NCBI GenBank assembly: GCA_965277735.1
Contig: CBDIDO010000001.1
Location: 620,001-684,000 of the forward strand
Direction of reading: 5' to 3'
Source: RH-AL1 sp965277735
Lineage (GTDB): Bacteria; Pseudomonadota; Alphaproteobacteria; Rhizobiales; Beijerinckiaceae
Length of the DNA: 64,000 nucleotides
Shown here: positions 17,863-26,148 of the stretch, one piece after another
Layout of the letters: the number at the start of each line of letters is the position of its first letter
Position numbering within the stretch: position 1 is the first letter of the stretch
The notes under the pieces: model-generated
What the model was told of the DNA's origin: nothing
The model's input: only the letters and a program-made list of their open reading frames with translations
The model's database searches: none
Program-made: the position numbers and the translations under genes

Positions 17863-19734
17863 GTGCCGCCGTATCGATCCAGAACGACCACGCATGGCCG
17901 TCACATGGCTGGCGCTCGCGGCCTGTGGCGCGCGACCGGGATGAAGGACTCCGACTTCGGCAAGCCGATCATCGCGGTCGTCAACTCGTTCACCCAGTTC
18001 GTCCCAGGTCACGTCCACCTTCAGCCGCTCGGCCAGATGATCGCCCGCGTGATCGAGAAGCACGGCGGCGTGGCGAAGGAATTCAACACGATCGCCATCG
18101 ATGACGGCATCGCCATGGGTCATGACGGCATGCTCTACAGCCTGCCTTCTCGCGAGCTCATCGCCGACAGCGTCGAGTACATGGCGAACGCCCATTGCGC
18201 CGACGCTCTTATCTGCATCTCGAACTGCGACAAGATCACGCCCGGCATGCTGATGGCATCGCTGCGGCTCAATATCCCGAGCATCTTTATCTCTGGCGGC
18301 CCGATGGAAGCTGGGAAAGTCATCGTCGACAACCGCGAGCGCGCTCTTGACCTCGTCGATGCCATGGTAGCGGCAGCCGATACGACGATCAGCGACGCCG
18401 AGGTCGAGACGTTGGAACGCTCCGCGTGCCCGACATGCGGATCGTGCTCCGGTATGTTCACCGCCAACTCGATGAATTGCCTCACCGAAGCGCTCGGCCT
18501 AGCACTGCCGGGCAACGGCTCGCTTCTCGCGACGCACGCCGATCGCGGCGATCTGTTCATGCGCGCCGCGCAGACGATCGTCGAGATCACGCGGCGCTAC
18601 TACGAGCAAGGCGACGTCGGGGTACTCCCACGTTCAATCGCCAGCCAGCGTGCGTTCGAGAACGCGATGTGCGTCGACATCGCGATGGGCGGCTCGACCA
18701 ACACCGTCCTGCATCTCCTGGCGGCAGCGCACGAGGCCGAAGTCGACTTCACCATGGGCGACATCGATCGTCTGTCGCGCGCGGTGCCGTGCCTGTGCAA
18801 GGTTGCCCCCTCGAAATCCGACGTCCACATGGAAGACGTCCACCGCGCCGGTGGTGTCATGGCCGTACTCGGCGAGCTTGCGCGCGCCGGCTTGATCGAC
18901 ACGCATGTGCCGACGGTTCATTCGGCGACGCTCGGCGAGGCTCTCGAAACGTGGGACATCGCGGCGACCCCTGATCCGGTCGCCCAAGACCTTTACCGTG
19001 CGGCGCCAGGCGGTGTCCCGACCCAGACCGCGTTCAGCCAAAGCCGTCGATGGGACCTCGACCTCGACCGGGCGGCCGGGGTCATTCGCGATGCAGCCCA
19101 TGCGTTCTCGGCTGACGGCGGCCTCGCCGTCCTGAAAGGCAACTTGGCCGAAGACGGCTGCATCGTGAAGACCGCCGGCGTCGACGACGACTGCCTCGTC
19201 TTCTGCGGACCTGCCCGCTTGTTCGAAAGCCAGGATGCCGCCGTCAGCGCGATCCTGTCCGGTAAGGTGGTCGCCGGTGACGTTGTGGTCATCCGGTTTG
19301 AGGGCCCCCGTGGCGGCCCCGGCATGCAGGAGATGCTCTATCCAACGAGCTATCTCAAATCGAAGGGGCTCGGAAAGGCGTGCGCGCTGATCACCGATGG
19401 CCGCTTCTCCGGCGGCACGTCAGGACTGTCGATCGGCCATGTCTCTCCCGAGGCCGCTGAGGGTGGCATGATTGCTCTGGTGGAAGACGGCGATCGAATC
19501 GAGATCGATATCCCGCGCCGCTCGATCGATCTCGCCGTTGCCGAGGACGAGCTGGCGCGCCGTCGCGCCTCTATGCAATCCCGCGGAGGCCAGGCTTGGC
19601 GCCCCCAGAATCGCAAGCGGCGCGTGTCGGCGGCACTTCAAGCATATGCGGCCTTCACGACGAGCGCTTCAAACGGTGCAGTGCGTCGGATCCCTCCGAC
19701 CATGCAGCCAAGCAACAAAGGGTCGAAGCCATGA
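17863..19734 (+). CDS. ilvD: Dihydroxy-acid dehydratase
   Basis: A 623-residue IlvD of the E. coli type, which dehydrates 2,3-dihydroxy-acids in valine, leucine and isoleucine synthesis using an Fe-S cluster and Mg2+. Cluster cysteines are visible in SNCDKITPG (C122) and SACPTCGSCSG (C189, C192, C195); GRFSGGTSGLSIGHVSPEA stands near the C-terminus. The GTG start has AAGGAG upstream and lies 17 bp after the enolase stop, so both genes form one transcript under the fluoride riboswitch. Compared with E. coli IlvD the protein ends in a short unrelated tail. Its link to fluoride is an inference from the operon. Confidence 0.92.
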   Translation: MPPYRSRTTTHGRHMAGARGLWRATGMKDSDFGKPIIAVVNSFTQFVPGHVHLQPLGQMIARVIEKHGGVAKEFNTIAIDDGIAMGHDGMLYSLPSRELIADSVEYMANAHCADALICISNCDKITPGMLMASLRLNIPSIFISGGPMEAGKVIVDNRERALDLVDAMVAAADTTISDAEVETLERSACPTCGSCSGMFTANSMNCLTEALGLALPGNGSLLATHADRGDLFMRAAQTIVEITRRYYEQGDVGVLPRSIASQRAFENAMCVDIAMGGSTNTVLHLLAAAHEAEVDFTMGDIDRLSRAVPCLCKVAPSKSDVHMEDVHRAGGVMAVLGELARAGLIDTHVPTVHSATLGEALETWDIAATPDPVAQDLYRAAPGGVPTQTAFSQSRRWDLDLDRAAGVIRDAAHAFSADGGLAVLKGNLAEDGCIVKTAGVDDDCLVFCGPARLFESQDAAVSAILSGKVVAGDVVVIRFEGPRGGPGMQEMLYPTSYLKSKGLGKACALITDGRFSGGTSGLSIGHVSPEAAEGGMIALVEDGDRIEIDIPRRSIDLAVAEDELARRRASMQSRGGQAWRPQNRKRRVSAALQAYAAFTTSASNGAVRRIPPTMQPSNKGSKP

Positions 19735-19873
19735 CCTGGCAGAGCGCGAGTCGAGGAGGCGCGTGTCCAGCGTCTGAGCTCCCGAGGTCAATGAAGGTCA
19801 GGGCTATTTTGCGTACCGCCGCGTCGATGAGCGTTTGGCTGCGTAGAGCGGACAACCGACTAACGCATAATCG

Positions 19874-19911
19874 AATGCAAACATTCCTGCCCTCAAGGAG
19901 GAGCGCGGCGA
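19874..19911 (+). repeat. Short dispersed motif, copy B
   Basis: AATGCAAACATTCC then TGCCCTCAAGGAGG and a GCGGCGA end; similar to 6225-6264. It lies 60 bp before the second fluoride aptamer. The surrounding 19735-19970 holds no supportable gene. Confidence 0.35.
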
Positions 19912-19970
19912 GCGGGGACTTTCTTGCGAGTTTTCTGCCACAGCCGTAGAGTTGCGCCTCGGCCTCAAGG

Positions 19971-20046
19971 GGCCAGGGGATGGGGTTCCCCTAAACCGCC
20001 GTGGTGGCTGATGACTCCTACCGTGACCAGACGGTAGGAGTGCGCC
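19971..20046 (+). promoter_or_regulatory. Fluoride riboswitch (crcB motif), second copy
   Basis: A near-consensus aptamer: GGGGATGGGGTTCCCC, TAAACCGCC, GTGGTGGCTGATGACTCC then TACCGT. ACTCCTACCGT (20014-20024) pairs with ACGGTAGGAGT (20031-20041), and the GGAG inside the second arm is the SD of the TTG start at 20047. The layout is the same as in the copy at 16454, so translational control by SD sequestration is likely. No T-run follows, so a terminator is not indicated. Confidence 0.9.
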
Positions 20047-20223
20047 TTGGCCCATCTATTTGGCATCCTGCACCAGCGGTATCCTGCATTCGACTTCGGA
20101 GCAGCGGGCGGCTGGCTCCTGTTCGCGGACCTGTTCCTTGTCGGCGCCCTTGCGATTTATTGGAAGGACGCGCCTCGGCTTCGTCTACGGCGTGCAAGAT
20201 CGACTAAGCCGCCGAAGCCGTGA
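20047..20223 (+). CDS. Small membrane protein under fluoride riboswitch control, family unknown
   Basis: A TTG six bases after the riboswitch-borne GGAG opens a 58-residue frame. It starts MAHLFGILHQRYPAFDFG, then has one hydrophobic stretch (about residues 21-39: GGWLLFADLFLVGALAIYW) and a very basic tail ending RSTKPPKP. It is not a recognisable Fluc/CrcB, CLC-F or other known fluoride-switch gene. It could be a true small protein or the head of a decayed gene, since a pseudogene follows. The frame is supported mainly by the riboswitch geometry and the protein-like composition. Confidence 0.55.
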   Translation: MAHLFGILHQRYPAFDFGAAGGWLLFADLFLVGALAIYWKDAPRLRLRRARSTKPPKP

Positions 20224-20292
20224 CGATGCCGTGTCCCGCGAGCTTATCCATCAAATGCGGTCCGGGGGTCATGGCCGTCACCGCGATCTTGC

Positions 20293-20762
20293 GCCCTACA
20301 TGCCATAAAGCGAGCACTAGTCGTGGACGACAATTCGCTGGCGTTGGCGGGTGCTAGGGTCGTTCTCGAGGACATGGATGCGGTAACGATCGACGAGGCG
20401 GCGACAATCTGCGAAGCGTGTCAACTATGCGCAAAGCTGCAACCGGACGTCGCCACGTAAACCAGAATTTGCAGGAAGGCGACCTTAGCGAGCTACAGTT
20501 GATTCGGTGGATCGCGGCCCGCGTCGTGCGCCCCGGCTATTGCCTTCAGCATGCATGACGATCCGATGATTGTCGCTCGTGCGCTTGCCGCAGGTGCAGA
20601 CTTCTATGTGCCAAAGACGCGTCCTCGAATAAACTTGCGGCGATGGTGCGTCTTGCGCTTTGTGCTCAGGCACAGAGCGTTATATTCCGTCGGGGCGAGT
20701 TTCTGCCCGAGGATGGAAGTGAAGAGCACGGCTCACTGACACGCTGCCCGTCGGCGAATTAG
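20293..20762 (+). pseudogene. Response-regulator receiver gene, frameshifted
   Basis: Successive frames read RALVVDDNSLALAGARVVLE, then QLCAKLQPDVA, then NLQEGDLSELQLIRWI, then PAIAFSMHDDPMIVARALAA and GADFYVPK, and finally SSNKLAAMVRLAL and a stop at 20762. Together they make a CheY-like receiver domain: the acidic pocket VVDDN, SMHDD and the Lys of VPK are recognisable. The frame breaks near 20457, 20535 and 20619, and the phosphoacceptor segment reads VNQNL where VDLNL is expected. No output domain follows. The gene is dead. Confidence 0.75.
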
Positions 20763-20823
20763 ACAGCAAGAAAGATCGTTGTACAGTGCAGCTTGCCTTG
20801 TTCGTCACCGACGGATTCAACAT

Positions 20824-21786
20824 ATGAACTCACTTCTCAGCAATGCGGTAGCCAGCATTCGAATCGGTGTGCAGGACTACAAATCTCCTGATGCCAGTCG
20901 CCACCTTAGTGCAGTGCGTAACTACTACGCGGGTATCCTTTTGCTCGCCAAAGAGGTGCTTATTAGGCGTTTCCCGAACGAGGATCCGGACGTGCTGCTC
21001 GCTGCGAAGCTTAAGCCGCGGTCCGGCACGAATGGCACAGTCGAAATCGTCCCTGATGGAAGTACTACAATAGACTTTCAGACTATTGGAAGACGCTTCA
21101 AGGATCTTGGTATTCGTTTCGATCATAAATTGCTTTTAGATCTCAACAGGATTCGCAACGACATCGAGCACCGTTTCTCTCCTCTTGGTCAGACGGCGAT
21201 CATCGAAGCAATCGCCAAAGGATTCCCGGCAGCTGGGCAACTTTTCCGCCTGCTAGGCGAAAACCCGGCCGCTTTGCTTGGGGACGAGTGGAGTGTCATG
21301 CTTCAGACAGAAGCGCTCTTCGCCGCTGAGCTGGACGAATGCCAGAAAACGCTGGACGCTATTGCGTGGCGTTCCGCCACCATCGCTGGAGCTACGCTCG
21401 TCTGCACGGAGTGCGATTCGAACTTTGTTCAACAAGCCAAGCCTGACAACACCGAACAGGATGAGGCCGAGGTTTCCTGCCGCGCTTGCGGCGCCAGGCT
21501 CGATGTCGGCGAGGTAATCGAAAAGACGGTCGAAGATGTGCTCGGCGGGGAGGCCTACATTTTGGCCAAAGACAGCGGTGAGGACGGTCCCTTTTACGAC
21601 TGTCCTGAATGTGGCAGAGCAACTTTCCTTGATTTCGAAAGCGCCTGCGCTTCCTGCGGGTTCGCCTTGCCTGCGGAAACTAGATGCGCTGTGTGCCACT
21701 CGACCATCCCCGTCTCAGAGATGCTCGCCGAGCCGGGCAGGCTGCTCTGCGCCTATCACCAACACCAGATGGAGAAGGATGATTAG
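20824..21786 (+). CDS. HEPN-like protein with three zinc ribbons, function unknown
   Basis: A 320-residue protein (ATG 20824). The N-terminal helical part (about 1-150) contains RNDIEH at 111-116, an Rx4H pattern typical of HEPN domains, many of which are RNases in toxin-antitoxin and defence systems. The C-terminal half has three Cys-pair sets: C194/C197 with C219/C222, C260/C263 with C275/C278, and C288/C291 with C309/H312. Zinc ribbons of this kind often bind nucleic acid. It converges with the RES-domain gene. AT content is higher than in the core genes, suggesting transfer. Catalysis is unproven. Confidence 0.6.
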   Translation: MNSLLSNAVASIRIGVQDYKSPDASRHLSAVRNYYAGILLLAKEVLIRRFPNEDPDVLLAAKLKPRSGTNGTVEIVPDGSTTIDFQTIGRRFKDLGIRFDHKLLLDLNRIRNDIEHRFSPLGQTAIIEAIAKGFPAAGQLFRLLGENPAALLGDEWSVMLQTEALFAAELDECQKTLDAIAWRSATIAGATLVCTECDSNFVQQAKPDNTEQDEAEVSCRACGARLDVGEVIEKTVEDVLGGEAYILAKDSGEDGPFYDCPECGRATFLDFESACASCGFALPAETRCAVCHSTIPVSEMLAEPGRLLCAYHQHQMEKDD

Positions 21787-21873
21787 CGCGAGTCGTGAGA
21801 GCGTGTACGCCTAAAACTGTCGCTCGATGCCTCCCATTGCGTGTCCATACGCTGTCTAGGGTGTAAAGCAGAG

Positions 21874-23552
21874 CTATACGGCGAAGTCGGCGTCTGCCTT
21901 GTCCAATACAGTTTCGACCTCCTCAAGGCGGTAGCGGATCGCCTCGACCCGCCGCACCTTTGCGCTCTTGTCGACGTAAAGGGCCGAGATCGGATCAAAG
22001 AGGCAGACGTTCTGTCCGCTTCCGACGGAACTCCGAAAAACGACGCCATCGTAGCCCCTCTGTCTGAGGATGTCGGCGATGAGCTGCGTGATGGAGTAGC
22101 GATGACCCTCTCCCGGCACAATCGGCTGACTCATCGCTGCATCCGTTGAGTGTACGAAGTGAAACAGGTCTAGCTCGACGTCACTTTTTACGAAGCGTGC
22201 GATATCGACATCGAAGTCCGCCAAGCGCAGCTTCCGGGTCACCTCGAACTTGCCGACCGACAGCTCGTGTCCCGGATGCGGCCTAACCGCCTAACCTCAC
22301 AGGCTGCAGTGCTTGCCGTGGTCGCGAGATAGAGGAAGGAAACGCCTGCGCGGTTAAGGCGTCCTGCGGTCGCAAGGGGCGCTGGAGGCGCCCCTAATTG
22401 ATTGCCCTGGTAGGGGAGCCTCACCGCTCGCGCGTTAAACTCATCAAATCGAACGAAGCGAGCCGAGACGCCAATTCGCGCGCGATAAAACCGTCGGCCA
22501 CGCGGGACCTCTACGTCGACACGGGTGCCGATTTTGTCGATGACCTCGAGCAGATCGGCTTCGAGAGCGAAGTAATTTTCTTTTTCAAGTCGCTTCCGAA
22601 GAACTCGAAGCTGCGAACTCTCGTTCTTGGAGATCGCCTGCGCCAGAGGCGGCGCCTCGTTTTGACGGTAGATCCATATGCCTGCATCATAGGCAGGCAT
22701 CGGCAGCTGTGCCGCCAGATCGCTGACAAAGCATTCGAAGTCGATGCGCGGCCTGTTTGCGGCAGAATGCTTGACATCAAGGATCGGGTTGTCCCCGCAA
22801 AGGATCTCTTCAGGGCTCTCGCCGCCGAAGTGCCCGTTGTAGTCGGTCTCATCGTAGTAGAAACGTATGAGCGCGCGGACTAGGTTTTCGAGCTGCACCC
22901 TGTCGGCGATGTCGCAGACGACAGCGTCGGAAGAGCTTCGGAAGCACACGCCGCAATAAGCCTTCCCGTTGGCGTTCTCACTTATGAAAGCTTTCAGGCT
23001 GGGATGGCGTGCGCAGTCCACGCATAAAGACGCTAGGTCCGGGTCGAAATCGTCTGCGTCAATCATGGCGTTGTCTGTCGTTTGCGCCTTGTGCGACACC
23101 GAGGCGGCGACGCTCTTCCGCCAAGCCTGGTCTCTAGGCAAGAAGGTCGCTTTGATGAGATCGCCTTCGCGAGTCATCGTCCCCATGCGAGCTTCGCCCT
23201 CACCGGAGTGTCGCAGCAATTCTAGGACGAGTGTTCGCGCCGCCGCCTTGGCCTTTTGCAAGTTCGCGAGCGGACTGCGGAGGTCCAGAAGCACGAAGCG
23301 ATTTTCGGGGACTTGCGGCCCGAGCTCATCGTTCAAGAGGTCCGCCAAACGAGACGAAGGTTCCTCGTCCGATCTCCTCGGTCGGGACCGCCCGTCAGCG
23401 CCAATGACCTGTTGCGCCAGGGCCGAAATCTCGACGGCGACGTCACCGTCGTCGAATTTGAGATAGACGTCGGGTGGATCCTCGCCGTTCCGGAAACTTG
23501 TCCCAAAGTGCTTAGCGAGCGCCTCGGCGACGCGGGTTTCGTTCTCTCGCAA
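21874..23552 (-). pseudogene. RES-domain protein with HEPN/RES N-terminal region, broken by an 8-bp duplication
   Basis: Two frames (23552-22239 and 22242-21874) become one 556-residue protein when one copy of the duplicated 8 bp at 22281-22296 is removed. The N-terminus (1-110) has PPDVYLKF and VAVEIS, like a PD-(D/E)xK-type core without its Lys. The middle (about 170-290) has C177/C180 with C200/C203 and matches the HEPN/RES N-terminal type. The C-terminus is a RES domain with RFYRAR, LYLATTASTAACEVR, and SSVGSGQNVCLF, giving the Arg, Tyr, Glu, Ser, Asn set of NAD-degrading RES toxins. A TTG start with AGGAG is used. As read, the product stops after the first half of RES. Confidence 0.75.
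22281..22296. repeat. 8-bp tandem duplication inside the RES gene
   Basis: GCCTAACC occurs twice in direct succession (22281-22288 and 22289-22296). Deleting one copy restores the sequence EVRPHPGHEL and joins both halves of the RES domain in one frame. This is the hallmark of slipped-strand duplication. Confidence 0.9.
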
Positions 23553-23797
23553 ACGGCGCTCCTGCCTCCGATCGCACGGAATTTATTGTAATCCGAGACG
23601 TGCACGTTGGCCTAGCGTGGCTCCGCGCTCCCCCAAGCGCTAGCAAAGGCCACGCGCCGGCGTCTGCAGAATCGTGCATGTGACCCTAGCTCCGCTGTCA
23701 GTGTAGGCAAAGGGTGAGCGGCATCGGTTTTACGCGAACCACAGCCGACTCGAAGCTCTCAGCTGGCGAGAGCAAACCCTAACGGGTGTCTATAAGG
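23553..23797. other. Non-coding stretch at the edge of the accessory region
   Basis: Together with the terminator that follows, this leaves about 340 bp without a gene up to 23893. I see no tRNA, integrase or clear attachment site. GCGCT-CCCCCA-AGCGC (about 23627-23642) can form a small hairpin. Confidence 0.4.
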
Positions 23798-23826
23798 AAA
23801 CCGCCTTGCGAGGGCGGTTTTATTTT
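23798..23826 (+). terminator. Rho-independent terminator, probably bidirectional
   Basis: AAACCGCC (23798-23805), loop TTGCGAG, GGCGGTTT (23813-23820), then TATTTT on the plus strand. No plus-strand gene ends just before it; on the minus strand it follows the HNH gene by 68 bp and could end that transcript. Confidence 0.7.
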
Positions 23827-23893
23827 CTGGGGTGAACATCGCCACGAACAGGGGTATTTTTCGACGTTCTGGGGTGAGCCACAGCTGGCGCGT

Positions 23894-24442
23894 CTACGGC
23901 TCCAGCTCGGAGTCCCAGTAGAGGTAATCCATCCACGACTCGTGCAGGTAGTTCGGCGGGAACGACCGGCCGTTCCGGTGCAGATCGTTGATCGACGGCG
24001 CGTAGGGCACCAGGGCCGGGTGCATGTCGGCCTCCCGGCAGAGCTTGTCGCCCTTGCGCAGGTTGCAAGGGGAGCAGGCGGCGACGACGTTCTCCCATGT
24101 CGTCATGCCGCCCTTCGAGCGCGGCACGACATGGTCGAAGGTGAGATCGTCGCGGTCGCCGCAATATTGGCAGGTGAAGCGGTCGCGCAGGAACACGTTG
24201 AACCGCGTGAACGCCGGGTGGCGCGACGGCTTGATGTAGGTCTTCAGCGAGACGACCGAGGGCAGCCGCATCTCGAAATTCGGCGAACGGACCGTGCGCT
24301 CGTAGTTCGAGACGATGTTCACCCGATCGAGGAACACGGCCTTGATCGCGTCCTGCCAGGACCACAGCGACAGTGGGTAATAGCTGAGAGGGCGGAAATC
24401 CGCATTGAGTACCAGCGCCGGACACGCCTCCGGCGAGACCAT
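23894..24442 (-). CDS. HNH endonuclease-domain protein
   Basis: About 182 residues from the ATG at 24442 (a TTG at 24463 is the alternative; neither has a clear SD). The N-terminal part has ALVLNADFRPLSYYPLSLWS, and the HNH domain has CQYCG, TFDHVVPRSKGG, then N, and C in AACSPCN: zinc-binding cysteines plus the catalytic His. Proteins with this exact N-terminal motif are widespread single genes in Alphaproteobacteria and are not tied to phage; their target is unknown. Confidence 0.88.
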   Translation of the reverse strand: MVSPEACPALVLNADFRPLSYYPLSLWSWQDAIKAVFLDRVNIVSNYERTVRSPNFEMRLPSVVSLKTYIKPSRHPAFTRFNVFLRDRFTCQYCGDRDDLTFDHVVPRSKGGMTTWENVVAACSPCNLRKGDKLCREADMHPALVPYAPSINDLHRNGRSFPPNYLHESWMDYLYWDSELEP

Positions 24443-24726
24443 GGACTGGAAGTGGACCGTCAAAGCCCGGCACCCCGCTCACGCTTGCCGTGACGGATCC
24501 CGAGGTCGTCTCGAGACCGGACGGCTGACTCGATGCGCGGGCACACTCTATATCTTGCGTGACACCGTTGTGAAGGGCGCAACAGTCGCAGGGCACAAGA
24601 GGCAAGCGAAAGCTGTGCAGGAGCGCCGAGGCCTCCGATCCCGGCGCCTTAGACTACGCGAATCGGAACAGCTGCTACGCTTGCCCCGTTGCGTCGGGCA
24701 TCGCCACTGAGTGCAAGGAGCCCTTC

Positions 24727-24966
24727 ATGAAACTCGCCACGATCGCCGCCGCTGGTCTTCTCGGCCTGGCCGGGACCGCCGGGACCGCGATGGCCGACGA
24801 GGTCATCATCCATCGCGACGCACCGGTCGTCGTCGAGCCCGCGCCGAGCAGCACGACGACCACGGAAGAGAAGCACGTCAACCCCGACGGCTGCGCCTCG
24901 AAGACCGTGCACCAGGAAAACGACGTCGGTGATTCGAAGACGGTGCACACCGAAAACTGCGACTGA
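24727..24966 (+). CDS. Small exported protein of unknown function
   Basis: A 79-residue product with AAGGAG before the ATG and a signal peptide ending in AMA|D (residue 23). The mature part has a Thr/Ser-rich linker and a repeated KTVH(Q/T)EN unit (SKTVHQEN and SKTVHTEN) with two cysteines that could form a disulfide. No family recognised. Confidence 0.65.
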   Translation: MKLATIAAAGLLGLAGTAGTAMADEVIIHRDAPVVVEPAPSSTTTTEEKHVNPDGCASKTVHQENDVGDSKTVHTENCD

Positions 24967-25123
24967 TCTCGGCTCGCCGGCGGGTGCGGAGTTCAGGTCC
25001 GTCCCAGCCGGCGCAGCACTGCCGTGCGTCATTGCTGCGCGCCGCGCTGCAACGCGTCTCCGCGCCGCGCGTTGTCGCGGGGTGACGCAACACGTGCGCC
25101 AGCCAACCGCCGACGGAGTTCCC

Positions 25124-26080
25124 ATGCCTTCCAAGCTCGATCAGCTCAAGACGATGACCATCGTCGTGTCGGATTCCGGCGACTTCGAGAATCTGTCCGC
25201 CTTCGGCGTCACCGACTCGACGACCAACCCGTCGCTGATCCTCAAGGCGGCCAAGCTCGGAACCTATGATCACCTGCTCGAGGACGCCGTTGTGTGGGGC
25301 CGCAGCCACAACGCGATGACGAGCCAGATTACCGATCGCGTGGCGGTCAATTTCGGCGCCGAGCTGACGAAAGTGGTGCCCGGCCGCGTTTCGACCGAGG
25401 TCGACGCCGACCTCTCCTTCGACACCGAGGCGACGGTCGCCAAGGCGCGCGCGATCATCGAGGACTACGCCTCGCGCGGCATCTCCAAGGATCGCATCCT
25501 CATCAAGGTCGCTTCCACGTGGGAGGGCATTCGCGCCGTCGAGATTCTCCAAAAGGAGGGGATCGACTGCAACATGACGCTGATCTTCTCGCTCGCGCAG
25601 GCGATCGCGGCGGCCGACGCCGGCGCCTTCCTGATCTCGCCCTTCGTCGGGCGCATCATGGATTGGTACAAGAACCACGAGGGCAAGACGTACACGCCGG
25701 AGACCGATCCGGGCGTGCTCTCGGTCCGCCAGATCTACGCCTACTACAAGGCCTACGGCATCAAGACCCACGTGATGGGCGCCTCGTTCCGCAACCTCGG
25801 CGAGATCGAAGCTCTGGCCGGGTGCGACCGCCTTACCATCTCGCCCGAGCTCCTGAAGGAGCTGGCCGAGGACAACGGCGAGCTGGTCCGCAAGCTCGAT
25901 CCCAAGAAGGCGGCCACGCAGGCGCCGGCCAAGATCGAGATGGACGAGAAAACCTTCCGCCTCATGCTCAACATGGATGCGATGGCGACCGAGAAGCTGG
26001 CCGACGGCATCCGCCTGTTCGCCAAGGATCTGCAGACGCTCCGCGAGCTGATGTCGGGCCGCGCGCAGAAGGCGGCCTGA
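25124..26080 (+). CDS. tal: Transaldolase
   Basis: A 318-residue class-I transaldolase of the TalB type, which moves a dihydroxyacetone unit between sugar phosphates in the non-oxidative pentose phosphate pathway. The Schiff-base Lys is in ILIKVASTWEG; TTNPSL and SPFVGRIMDWY are also present. The ATG at 25124 has GGAG upstream and gives the normal length; longer upstream frames are not needed. Confidence 0.95.
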   Translation: MPSKLDQLKTMTIVVSDSGDFENLSAFGVTDSTTNPSLILKAAKLGTYDHLLEDAVVWGRSHNAMTSQITDRVAVNFGAELTKVVPGRVSTEVDADLSFDTEATVAKARAIIEDYASRGISKDRILIKVASTWEGIRAVEILQKEGIDCNMTLIFSLAQAIAAADAGAFLISPFVGRIMDWYKNHEGKTYTPETDPGVLSVRQIYAYYKAYGIKTHVMGASFRNLGEIEALAGCDRLTISPELLKELAEDNGELVRKLDPKKAATQAPAKIEMDEKTFRLMLNMDAMATEKLADGIRLFAKDLQTLRELMSGRAQKAA

Positions 26081-26148
26081 TCGCTCCCATGAGCGATCAG
26101 ACACACGCAGGCACGGTCGAGGAACCCGCGGCCGCGGACCGGGATCTC

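Noticed and set aside
20212..20334. Minus-strand 37-codon frame ending TPGPHLMDKLAGHGIVTASAA
   Set aside because: Looks protein-like but is very short, has no SD and overlaps two plus-strand features; could be a remnant of another gene, not supportable alone.
23553..23797. Possible tRNA or attachment site at the edge of the accessory region
   Set aside because: No cloverleaf with a T-loop GTTCRA pattern and no integrase gene nearby.
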